Origin: Sphaerolaimus hirsutus
Taxonomy: Eukaryota; Nematoda; Chromadorea; Monhysterida; Sphaerolaimidae
Direction of reading: 5' to 3'
Length of the DNA: 64,000 nucleotides
Assembly: GCA_964036195.1 (NCBI GenBank)
Contig: OZ038456.1
Coordinates: 5,890,001 to 5,954,000, forward strand
Positions 14,901 to 26,900 of this stretch are shown here, piece after piece. Numbering within the stretch: position 1 is the first letter of the stretch; every line of letters begins with the position of its first letter. Below the pieces are notes generated by a model. That model worked only from the letters and a program-made list of their open reading frames with translations, was not told the origin of the DNA and made no database searches. The position numbers were made by a program, and so were the translations under genes.

Positions 14901-17900
14901 GCCGGAAAGCACGATTTTGAAGGTGAAAAACTATAAAAAGGTGCGAAAATTGGTGATTTTGAGCGAAAATTGGGGCAAAATTTCTCAAAAACCACTCCAG
15001 ATAGATAGATAGCTGAGCGATTTGGGGGGGGGGGGGGGGTCTTTGGGGGTAGTAGCCAAAAATTTTGCCTCGGGATAGATAGATAGCTGAGCGGCCTCCG
15101 GGATAGATAGATAGCTGGCCGATTTGGGGGGGGGGCAGCCCCCCCCAGCCCCCCTTCCCTAGGAGACCCCCTGTTTTGCAGCATTTTTAGTGTAAAAGCT
15201 TCCATTTGTTCATGCTATTGTGCCATAATAAGCCGTGATATGTTTGTGTAGTATATAATATACAGTCAATGTGCTTCTTTATACTTGTACAGTCTGAAAA
15301 ATCACTTCTAATTGATTTTAACAGTATTCCAAGGCCAACTTCACTTGAAGTCACAAACGTTCGACAAAAGCCGATATATGTAATAAGTCAACATAAAATG
15401 GATATTTTTGACAGAAATCACCACTTATAATGATATTCCATGGCTCCACAGCCATTATATGGCTAAATATAACACCACAAAGTACTGTCACCTGTCTGAT
15501 ATACCTGTATATGTTGACTCATAACCATATCTGGGAGCTTTTATTTAAAAAAACCCTGTCGTCAAAAAAAAACCTTTTTCGGCCATCCCTACGTGGGCCA
15601 CCCTGTACATCATGTATGCAATGTACATGATGTATTTATGACCACCCTCGAATAAGCCCCACTCGAATAAGCCCCCTCGAATTAACCCCTCCCTCAGATT
15701 TTGCTGGCGAAATAATAACCCCCATGGGGGTATTTCGAGGTAATGCGGTATATTTATTAAATTGTGGGTAGCAGCGGATGTATGAAATGGTTTTACCAAA
15801 ATTCAAACTTGCACCGAAAATTTCTGAAAGAAATATTTATTGGAATATATTTATCAGCGGTTCATAGCGTGGTCACCATTATTGCAAATTTCTGATTTTG
15901 CAGAATCTTAGTGAGCTTGCATAACGCACGCAGATCAGAGACATTGCCGTACATTACATAGTATACCACCGAAATTTGAGGAATACATATGAAGGGTGTG
16001 CTTCTAAAAGTACCGATCTACAAAAAATCGATTTTGAGATAATCGCGATCGAAAGTTTGGAGCATGCAATACCCATACATGGGTATTGGGTATGGGAATT
16101 TTGGGTAAGGGTATTTCGGCCATATTGTTGGGTATCCACATGCATGGGTATAATCATTGATTATACGCATAACACTAGCTATATAAAATTTAGGGAATTG
16201 TATTTTTGTAGTACAGTACATTTTAAAGGAACAAATTGGTAATAGCATGTAGATCGGTATTTTTAAAGCACAAAATCAGAAAGCTGTAGATCGGTACTTT
16301 TACCTATAATAAAAAAGCACAAAATGAGTTTTTGCGCAACCGGACACCGATCTGAAATCGGTACTTTTAGAAGCACAAAAAATAATGTGCAGATCGGTAC
16401 ATTTAAAAGAACAATTTTGAAAAAAGTGTGTAGATCGGTACTTTTAAAGGCACAAAAGCTGAAAAAGCTTGTAGATCGGTACTTTTAAAATTTCAAAAAC
16501 TGTATTTTGCGATTTTTTTGCTTTTTTCGACCCCCCATATCTAAAAATTGAATTTCGCACCCCCCACATATTATATATATTTTTGAAGCGCATTTTTATG
16601 GGGACCCCAAAAATGGTCCTAACTCAAATTTGACAAATTTGTAGATCGGTACTTTTAGAAGCGCACCCTTCATATGTTTTGAACACATGAGCTTACCAGA
16701 ATGAGGAGACTGTCAACTACTGTTAATTGCGATCAAAACTCGTTCATTCTGGTCAACTCAAATGTGTTCAATGCAGATTTGCGTGTTTCCCAAATTTCGA
16801 CATCGTATTTACAAGTACAAAAACACCCACCCAGCTTTACCATTTTCCTTTCAAATTCGCCGCCAGCGACAATCATTCAAACTCACCTCGCAATTTCCAG
16901 GGTGCATCCCGCTTCCCGGGAGACGCGTAAATACGTTGTCGTGTGATATTTGCATTGAAATTTGTCGGCACGCTTTTCGAAACTCGCGTGTGAGCGGAGC
17001 GAAAGTTGGGCGACGCTTTTCTGCGAGGCTTTCCCAGCCCCGATGCGCGGTCCACAGTTGTTAATACGTATTTACGTTTACTCAAAAAGTACGTATACTC
17101 GAGTACACTGAGTAAATACGTTTACGTATACTTTGGAAAAAGTACCTGTACTCGCTTTTACGTATACTTGTTAAATGTACTCGAGTACAGAAAACGTATT
17201 TCAGATGGGCTTTGTTATAGGCTAATTCAAGGCATAGATAGGGAAGAAAGGAGAAAAAAGTGAACAATAGGGAAAAAATTGGTGAAAATAAACACAAGCA
17301 GGTGTCTCCTAGGGGGGCTGGGAAGGGGCTGCCCCCCCATTTTTAGCCAGTTTTGCCTGTTTTAGCTACTTTTAACCTGCTTTTAGTGATTTTTTCACCT
17401 TTCTGCCTTCTATGCATTGAAAAAGCCTATATATTTTGCCCCCGTGAGCCCCTCCCCAAGCCCCCCAGAAATTTTTTTCAATTATCTATCCCTCTGGAGG
17501 AGCGATTTGCTATCTATCCAGCCCCAGCGAGGGCCACAATCTTGGAGACCCCTGGGCACAAAACACACAAACTAGTGAATTTGAAAGTAAAAATTGTCAA
17601 AAAGGTCTGAAAATGACTGATTTTGAGTGAAAATTGTGGCAAAATTCCGAAAAATACTCACTCTTATGTTTTCTAGAAGGAAAAGTATTTTACTCATGCT
17701 TACTCTTGAGTAAAAGTAAAAAAATATACTTTTCATTTTCTGTTTATAAAAAAATAAATACTTTACGTTTACGTATACTTTGAAAAAAGTTCGGTACTTT
17801 TTACAACTTTGGTGCGGTCGCGTGTTAGCATAAAAGCGTCGCTTTGCGCACGCACTGCGCTGTGACACTGTTGTGAGTGTGCGTGCGCGGGTAGGGTTGG

Positions 17901-20900
17901 ATTTTTTCGTTTGTCCCAGACTCTGTAGAGTGCCCTGTAAAATGTCAAATGTCATGCACAGTGACTTTTGACACTTTGCATGACATTTGACATTTTATAT
18001 GGCATTTTACAGGGCCCAGGATTGGCACCAAGCTCAAAGCTTCAGGAAATTTCGATTTAGTTGGAAACATTTAGAAATAAGTTGGCCTCAACATTCATGT
18101 TCTAAATTCATGTATTCAGAGAATTAATGTAAATATATCCCAATATCAAGCTTGGGTTGGACCAACTTTTTTTGAACCCCACCCCTTTCTTGCAAATCTG
18201 CCTATCAAACAGAACCGGGTCGTGTCGGGTCATCGGTCTCATAAGGGGGGGGGGGCTACCCCCTCCCCCAAATTGCCCAGCTTTCTATCTATCCGAGAGG
18301 CAAAATTTTGGGCTACTACCCCCTAACCCCAAATCACCTATCTGGAGTGATTTTTAAGAAACTGTACCCCAATTTTCGCCCAAAATCGCTATTTTTGATA
18401 CACTTTTATAGGTGTTCACCTCCAAAATCACTAGTCATTGTACCTTTTTGCCTATTTTCAGCTATTTTTAGTACTATATGCTTTTGTATACCTATTTTGA
18501 GCTATTTTACACCTACTTTTGGCGATTTTTCTCCCTTTTCTTCCCTCTACACCCTGAAAAAGCCTATATATAGAACCCCCGCGACCCCCCAACCCCCAGC
18601 AAAATTTCCCAGCTATCTATCTATCAGGACAGCCACTCAGCTATCTATCCAACCCCCCCGCAGAAGGTCAATAGGCAGAAGGTCTTGGAGACCCCTCGGT
18701 CGGGTCCATTTCGGAACCCTACTTTCGTACTTTCGCGAGTGAGCTGCGATACACCCCTTCCAAAAATAGCACCGCCCATGCAAGTGCAACAGGCAGATAA
18801 TGCCCAAGTTGATTTGCACTCGGCCCGGCATTTTCGCCTGTGGTTTTTGCATTTCTCAAGTTACATCTCGGAATGATTTGTGTCCGTGGGTGTTGGCTGC
18901 ACTCGTTCCGTTTCCGGAAAATGGCGATTGTGTTTTTTTGTGTGTACTAGCGTTTTTTTGTTGATTTTTGATGGGCTCTTGGCTTTAATTTTCATATTTG
19001 ATTTGGGAACTGATTAAATCGTTCATATATGCAAAACATAATCATCTACGCGACAGCGCTCGATTTTAGTTCGTTTGTGCGGACCACTCTAGCTCTGGAT
19101 AAACATCACGTCACGCATATAAATCTACCGTATTTCTTCTAATAGAACGGCAGCCTCCAATAGAATGGCAGGTAGAAATTATGTTGGAAAAGTACCAAAA
19201 CACAGTATCTATTTTTTCAAAAGTGGCATGTGAGAACATCCTATGTGTTCAAAACAGTCATTTAGGAATTCTTTTGATAGTTGGTTTTGTTTTAATTGGT
19301 GCTCTAATATTACATGTAAACAGGGTGCACGCCAGGTCCGCCACCGACTCAGAATTTGGGTGGCGGACCTGGCGTGCACCCTGTTTATCATTAAAAATAC
19401 TATTTTCAAATGAAACATGTGTGAAAAAGATTGGTGGAAAAAAAGAATGGAAACTTCAGACATAACGGCACCTCAATTAGTACGGCAGGTAAAAAAGTTG
19501 ACGAAGAGAATATAACGCCGCTCTTCTATTAGAAGAAATACGGTAACGTCGCAATTTAGTTGTTATTCTGCGATGTTGGATGTCTGTTCTGCAAATTACA
19601 CCTTTTGTGCTCACTTAATTTAGGCAAACTCTCTATATTACCGTTGAATTTTTCTCACATTCATTAAATCTCTTTCTTCTACGCAAGCTCGCGCTAGCCT
19701 TAATAAAGGCTTACGGTAAAACGTTTTGTCAAATTCATTTTTCGTCTCTCAGAAAATGTGACGCAAAATTAATTACGCGTTAATTTTCTACGCAAAAAAG
19801 CCATAATGACGTCGTTAATCGAAACAACGCCGTTGCGCAATTTATTGAAAAACGGCTTGAATAGCATCGTTTACAACAGCGATTCTCGGGTGTCGATAGA
19901 TTCGCAAACACAAGTGGAAAATGTGTCATTGAGTAATGAGGATTGTGATTTGTTTATCGTGCCACCGCGGCATGCGCCGGTGAATTTTACCTCCTATAAA
20001 TACTAATTTCACAATTTTTTTTTGGAATTTTGCCAATTCCTCAAATTTATTGGGGAGTGGGTGTAAAAGTTACCCAACGGGATAAATAAAAACTGGACAC
20101 GTGTGAAATTTGAACGAAATTGGCGGCCCACACACTAGTTGACGCATGTGTCACTGTCAACTGATCTGTGTCAACTCTGATTTGGGCTTCACGGGTCGGA
20201 GAGCCAACTTTCCAATGCCCTTGTCATATTTATATTTGTTTCACGTGAAGCCGAAATCTGAGTTGACACAAATGTATCAACGTGTGTGCACGCCGCCAAT
20301 AGCCTGTAATCGGATAATGCGAGTGAAAAACTGATAGCATAATACTGTGGAAAAGATAGATAATGTATAGATATAATAAGTAAAAAAAACTTATGTATGA
20401 AAAACATCTCTCTTCGAGCTTTCTGGAAGAATAAGCCCCGTATTTTTTTCGAGGTACCCCCCTCGAAATACCCCTCCCCCTCAAAATGGATACTATAAAT
20501 TTATAAACTCCGCCTCGAAATACCCCCTTCGTTTAACCCCCCTCAAAATTCTCACTCTGAAAAAATAAACCCCTGGGGGTATTCCGAGGAAATACGGTAG
20601 TACTACTGATCTTTCACAGGCTCAAAATAATAAAGTTCGAAAAAACCACAGTGTTGAAGGGCAACTGATGTAACCTGGTTTATTGAATTTTTTTGTAATT
20701 GGGAATTTTTATTTCGAGAACTTGATTTCATTCATTTGGTATATTTCCTAAATTTTTCAGGTCAAACAAATCACCGAAAGAGAAGGCAGCGTGGCTGGAA
20801 CATTATTGGTCACCCCTAATTGCCTCATGTTTGACCCAGATGTGAATCATCCACTTGTGCAGTTGGTTCTTGTTTTTGATTTCCACCCTTTTACTTTTTA

Positions 20901-23900
20901 TTGATGTTCTGGGGCCAGTCCCAGACCCTGTAGATGACCCTGTAAAACGTCATCTATTATGTAAAATACTCTGTAAAACTCATGTGTCATGTAATAGACC
21001 CTGTAAAATGTAAACGATCCTGTAAAGTAATGCTCCAAATTGTGTGCTTTGTATCCAAAATTGTATACTAAAAACATTTTACTGGGATATCCCTCGCTAG
21101 CTCCCAATTTAAAAAATCACCCAAAAACTCTTTTTAATCCAGGGAAAATGGTGCCGACCCCTACGGCATGGTAGCCCCAATGGAACAACTCGCCTCTGTG
21201 GCTTTGTTCAAGGATATTTCCGCATTGACTGGCACTATGCCAAAACTTGAACCGACTGTCACTCAAATGAGTGGTACAGAAAGAAGTGACGCTCGCTGCC
21301 ACTCAGATAGCGATCAGTTGTCGCGTGGTCCCCTTGAAAATCAGGGTCAGCCTAATGTGGGCGGAGTTTATGACCCCCAATCGAAAAGTGTGAAGAAAAG
21401 TTTGAGCGGGAAAAATGTCGTGAGTTGAATAGGTATTTAAAATAAAAATTTGAAAAAAGAAAAGATTTCAGTCACAAAACATTTGTTGGTTGTACTCGGC
21501 TCCGCCTTTTTCTTTGTGAATATTTCGTATAAAGGCGTACGCAAGTATCCTTGTCGCGGTTACGACTAATACACAACTAATTTTGGGCGCGTACTTTGCG
21601 GTCCGCCGAGTAAATATGTTTTTAAGGACGTAGCCAGGGGGGAAGGGGGGGGGCGGCCGCCTCCCCCTTCCCGGGTCGGGCAAAAATATGCCAAAAATAT
21701 GCGATTTTGCAGCTCAGAAAAATTTTGCGCGCAAGCGCGCATTTCGCTCCGCACAGTATATATAATACCTGAAAATGTGTCCCCGTCGCCTGTATACGTA
21801 TGAAAATACATACAAGTACAGCAGTATTCTGCGCCAATGCCAACGCCAATGGCGCCATGGCCTTGCGCCTACGAATGGCGCTAGCGCCAAGGCGCCATTC
21901 CTTTGCCACGGGTCAAATTTTAGGGGGGTGTACGCCGCCCCCCCGTTCACCGGGTGCCGTTTACAACCCCCCCCCGCCGCTCAAAAATCCTGACTACGTC
22001 CCTGTATGTTTTCACAATATTTTCACAATATTTTCACGTGAAAAGTGTATCTATTTTCCTGTAAATTCAGACTGAATCACATAACTCTGAAACTGGTGCT
22101 GACGAGCGCGATTCATGGACATTATCCGGCGCCCAACAAATCAATGGGAACGAGAGTGTCCTTACCAAAAGTGTTGGCGATGTGCCAACTTTGGATGTTA
22201 GTGAAGATGGACATAGTCAATTGTTGAGAGCCGAAACTGGTTTGGGGTAAGCGAGGGTTGGGACCATACTTGGGAGTCGCTTTTCATAAATTCCGTATTT
22301 CTTCTAGGTAATTGAAGATCCCTGTTATACTTTTTAGCCAAAATTGTTACCTGCCGTTGTATTGGAGGCTGGTGTTCTATTTTTTGTGGGTGAAGAACGT
22401 TCCAAAACCTGTCGTTTTGTTATGGCGTTCTATTAGAAGAATAACGGTACTCCATTTGTTGATTGGTAAAACATCTGTAGATCGGAATAAATACATCGTC
22501 GTTATAATATTTTGAACCCTGTACATTTTATGGACCCTTTTCCATTTTCAGCGGCGATACTTCTTGCGATTTGCAGCGACAGAAAAGTTTGCCCGAATCT
22601 GAGAGGTTTGGTTTTTTCTTCTTTTTTTCTTCACATTTTCTAACTAATTCACATTAAATATGTATGTTACTTACCTATTTTTTACGCCAATTGACTATTT
22701 TTGTTGTCCATGGCGAAATCCCAGCCTTTGAAATGACAAAACTCTTTGGATTTTTTGGGTTTCCCATTTTCGATTAAATTTTGCAAAGTTTGAAATTGGG
22801 CGATTTGAAACTTAAGTTTTCAGATGACAAGGCAGCAGGACTGAATTTTTCCATGACTATCAACCTGTATATGAAACTTAATCTGAAATTTGTCACTTGA
22901 CTGGGTCTGGGTGGCTGCACTTTGGACCGAAGAGAAGACATCACTCTCCTAAATTTTTATTGTACTGCTTGGGGCGTTTGGTATATTTATTTTACAAAAT
23001 TCCCACGAAAATCCATTGCCGAGGTAAAAGCGAACTGTGTTTTACATGTAAAAATGTAGTAAGGTGGTTTTAGTTTACTTTTCTTCTATGCATGTACTTT
23101 CCGAGACTTGCACGTGTTGTTCGCGGATGAATAAAAACAACACAAATTTTAGTTGGGTGATTAGCGTTCCAAAAATCCAAAATTAGACGTTTTTGACAAA
23201 ATCTAATAATATAATCTCAGAAATTCTTTCAAAAAAATATAAATAAAATCTCTCTGAAAAACGCGGAGAAAATATGATGAATATAAATGAGAGATTTTTT
23301 ATATTTTCTTGTCATAACAAAATATAATCAAATCGATCGGGAAAACCTGTATTAAAATTAGATTTTTATATTTCTTATATCAAAAGAAATCTCCCGAGAT
23401 TTTTCGAACGCTAATGGTGATGGGGCACGCACAGTATAAAATCGAACAAAATCTTTCCTAATTCTTTACTTCTTGTGTCCACGTTGAATTTGCCGCGCCG
23501 TCCCAACGTAAATTTCTATAAATTGGGTGTTGTCTTCCAATTTGAGACACTTCTCAAAATTGGGCCATCTAAACTTTTGAGACACTTGTAATTGAACAAT
23601 TCATTTTTCCTCACCGACAACTAGGGTTCGGGACAGGGGTCTCCAAGATTTTGGCCCTCGCGGGGGCTGGATAGATAGCAAATCGCTCCTCCGGAGGGAT
23701 AGATAGCTGAAAAAATTTTCTGGGGGGGGCTTGCGGGGGCAAAATATATAGGCTTTTTCAGTGCATAGAAGGCCGAAAGGGGAAAAAATCGCTAATAATC
23801 GGTTAAAAGTGGTCAAAAGTAGGTTTCAAATAGTTAAAACAGGCATATAACCATGCATATAGCCGGAGAGCACAATTTTGAAGGTGGAAAACTATAAAAA

Positions 23901-26900
23901 GGTGCGAAAATTGGCGATTTTGAACGAAAATTGGGGCAAAATTTCTCAAAAACCACTCCAGATAGATAGATAGCTGAGCGATTTGGGGGGGGGGTCTTTG
24001 GGGGTAGTAGCCAAAAAATTTGCCTCGGGATAGATAGATAGCTGAGCGGCCTCCGGGATAGATAGATAGCTGGCCGATTTGGGGGGGGGCAGCCCCCCCC
24101 AGCCCCCCCCCCCCTAGGAGACCCCTGGTTCGGGAATATATCGCATCGAATATTTAAAATTCGGAATAACCTAATTGGATGTTGTAAATATAATTCGGAT
24201 ACCTATTTTTCAACTACGGTTTAATTTACACAACCTTTCAATGGACCGACACACACTAGTTGACATCAAACTTCATGTCAACTGGATGTCAACTAAATAA
24301 CACGAATTTGTTTAAAGCATCACAGTAAACATCTTATCATAAACAACGAAAATTAAGTGACACGATATAAGTTTTATTACGCTTTATCACATATTGGAAA
24401 ATTGAAATCACTTAAATGGTTGAATTTAGTTGACACGAATTTTGATGTCAACTAGTGTGTTTTGGTCGAATGTCGCAAATCCACGTGGCATAGTTACCCA
24501 TGTAGATATTTCAAAAATTTCCAACGTCAGTAATATTCCATCTAAAAGTGCTCAAAATGTTCGGTACAATGTATCCCTTGAACCCTGACCGGAAACCCCT
24601 GTAATAATAAAATCTGTTTATGATTGTCCGTCTATCTCGGTAAAGGGTGTTCCAAAAGTAGTGAGACATTTCAATTATTCGACAGGCGGGCCAGGGGCAT
24701 TGACAGATTTGGAAGTTTCAAATCTACTTTGAGGTATGCTCTATATATTTGTGTACTTGAGAAAATATTGATGTATTTGTTGGTGTGCGCATGAATTTAT
24801 GAATGTTGTAGTTATTTACCTAATGCTGGGCTGTTTTCCCGCTTGAGACAAATACATTTTGTTTAGTCCTCAAACATTTTATGAACACTAATTTAATAGA
24901 CAAATAAATACATTAAGTCCTCAAACAAATTGTTGTGTATTCGTAAATTTGGAATTTTATAAAAATCGTGAGTGTGCAACAATTTGTTCAATGGTTTTTT
25001 GACATGTATTTATTTTCTGCCCGCACGCTAGTTGACACACGTGTGTCAACTGGTCTGTGTCAACTCAGATTTCGGCTTCACGTGTCGCACAGCGATCTCC
25101 AAATGCACGTGCGGCAATGTCGAAAAATAAATATTTCGGCAAGTGCATTGGAAGATCGCTCTGCGACACGTGACGCTGGAATCTGAGTTGACACTATGGT
25201 TCGACGCGGTCCCGGTACATGGTTCGAATGCCCGGTTTAAGAACCCTAGTCCCATCCTGTCACCCCAGTCCCGGTCCCGGTCTCGGTACCGACATTAGAA
25301 AATTTCTGGTCCAGGTCCCGGTTCGCAAAACTGGTCGCGTTGAACCGTAGTTGACACAGACCAGTTAACACACATTGTCACTAGTGTGTGGGCCGCCATG
25401 GCTAGAACCCAATGCACAAGTAGCCATATCCAGTGCCCATGTAGACCCTGTGCTTAGGTACGGCCCGGTACTTGGGCACTGGGTCTTCATGCGCACTGCA
25501 GGGGTTCAGTATGGGGGGTTGGAGGGGGGGGGGGTGAGGTAACGCTCCAACTATCTACATATCTATCTAGCGATTGTTCTCACTTTTTCCTTCTAAAGCT
25601 TTGAAAACACTATATGTATGGTAATATTGAACCCCTGCGAACCCCCCCCCCCCCACAACAAGTATACACATGATTAGTGATGGAATGGCGCCATTTGAGA
25701 GAGCCAAAGTACGCCGCACCATGGTGCCCCTTTTACTACTTTTGCTACTTGTGCACCGGGTAAACTTGTGCACCGGCACAGGGCCGGCCGTCATTAGTGT
25801 TTGTCTAAAACTGGACCGGACTCCCAGCCAAAATGTTTTGAGTGTTTGCTGTCGGCACGAAATATTTTTCGAGCATGAAGTTTTATAAATAGGTTGGAGT
25901 AATATTTCACTTACATAAATATGAATAGTGCATGTGAATGTGTGTGTAATGTGTGTCATGAGTTTTTAGGCAACGTCTAACCGCAATAAATGTGTAGTGC
26001 GTTAGATTTGATTACCGTATTTTTCTAAATGTGGTTGTTCACATTTTAATTTTATCTAACAATAATAATGCAACGGATTTGAGTGATTTGGAGTCGCTGA
26101 AAATCTTTTTTCTGCTTCTCGAATATGAGAACCACCAAAGAAAACGATAAATAAATACATTTGATGTGCCAACACCATGTATTTACCACTTTTGGTGCCA
26201 CGTGTATTAATCTAAAATGTAAAGTATCGTAGGAAACCACTATATTCAAACAGAGACGGTATTTACACACGTCCCTAGTAAAATAAGTACGTAATTTTTC
26301 CTGTTTTCTTGTAGTTTAATTGTTGTAAATATCAATTGTGGGACACTTTTATGCCCATTATTTCTCTTTTTCACATTATGCACTATTTCACAACTCTATT
26401 ACAAGGTCAAAGTCACAGAAATGTTTATCACATGAATATTTGTATAAAATGTTACGCAAAGTGAGATTTGTCACGTTTGACGTAATCCAAGTTGAAGCCA
26501 GTCCTGCAAGTTGACAAGTACTTTACTCTTGACTTTGATCTTGACTCTTAACTTCGACACTTGCAGAATCAGCACCAGGGGGCAGTCCGAAAGTGTCAAT
26601 TGTGTATGTTGAACATAAGATTTGGATACATAAACATAATATTGGACACATAAACATAACATTTGGATACACAAACACAGGATTTGGACACGCCAAAATG
26701 AGATTTGGATACACATCTGACATTTGGAACTGCCACCCCTGGTGCTGGTTGCGCAAGTGGCGAAGTTAAGAGTCACGTTAAAAGTCAAGAACAAAGTCAA
26801 GAGTCAAGTCAAGAGTAAAGTACTTGTCCACTTGCGGGACTGGCCCCTGGATTTTATTGCAATTTTCAGTGAACACTGGCCGGCGACCACCTAGGTGTGT

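Larger units (their letters stand above)
13169..15605. mobile_element. TA-flanked CAGGGTGGCC element (Tc1/mariner-like ends)
   Basis: Ends cagggtggccatgtcaggcg and (interrupted) gacgtgggccaccctg, each flanked by TA. The inverted arms are about 300 bp (for example the 13195-13265 arm against 14385-14455). The right arm is broken 13 bp from its end by element 14482-15591. No transposase frame seen. Confidence 0.75.
13050..15752. mobile_element. TACCGTATTACCTCGAATTA element, outermost of a four-level nest
   Basis: Left end atacggtattacctcgaatt and right end tatttcgaggtaatgcggta. Its interior ccattccggaatgatgta / tacatcatgtatgcaatgt matches the uninterrupted copy at 29825-30243 but is split by the element 13169-15605. 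Confidence 0.75.
16860..18960 (+). promoter_or_regulatory. CpG-rich segments, candidate internal promoter of OXR1
   Basis: Bases 16860-17052, 17812-17895 and 18700-18930 are much richer in CpG than the surrounding intron, and the last contains tttccggaaaatggcgatt, which resembles ETS and YY1 sites common at TATA-less promoters. The first two were one block before a hAT-type element split them. They sit 0.9-2.9 kb upstream of the ATG exon at 19806. Promoter activity is inferred, not shown. Confidence 0.35.

Noticed and set aside
18685..18876. CpG-rich 63-codon frame as a possible OXR1 exon
   Set aside because: No acceptor or donor in a phase fitting the neighbours; better read as promoter-like DNA.
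25670..25888. Hydrophobic 72-codon frame that could be a small secreted peptide
   Set aside because: The start lies in a repeat remnant and there is no splice or promoter support; a chance frame is more likely.
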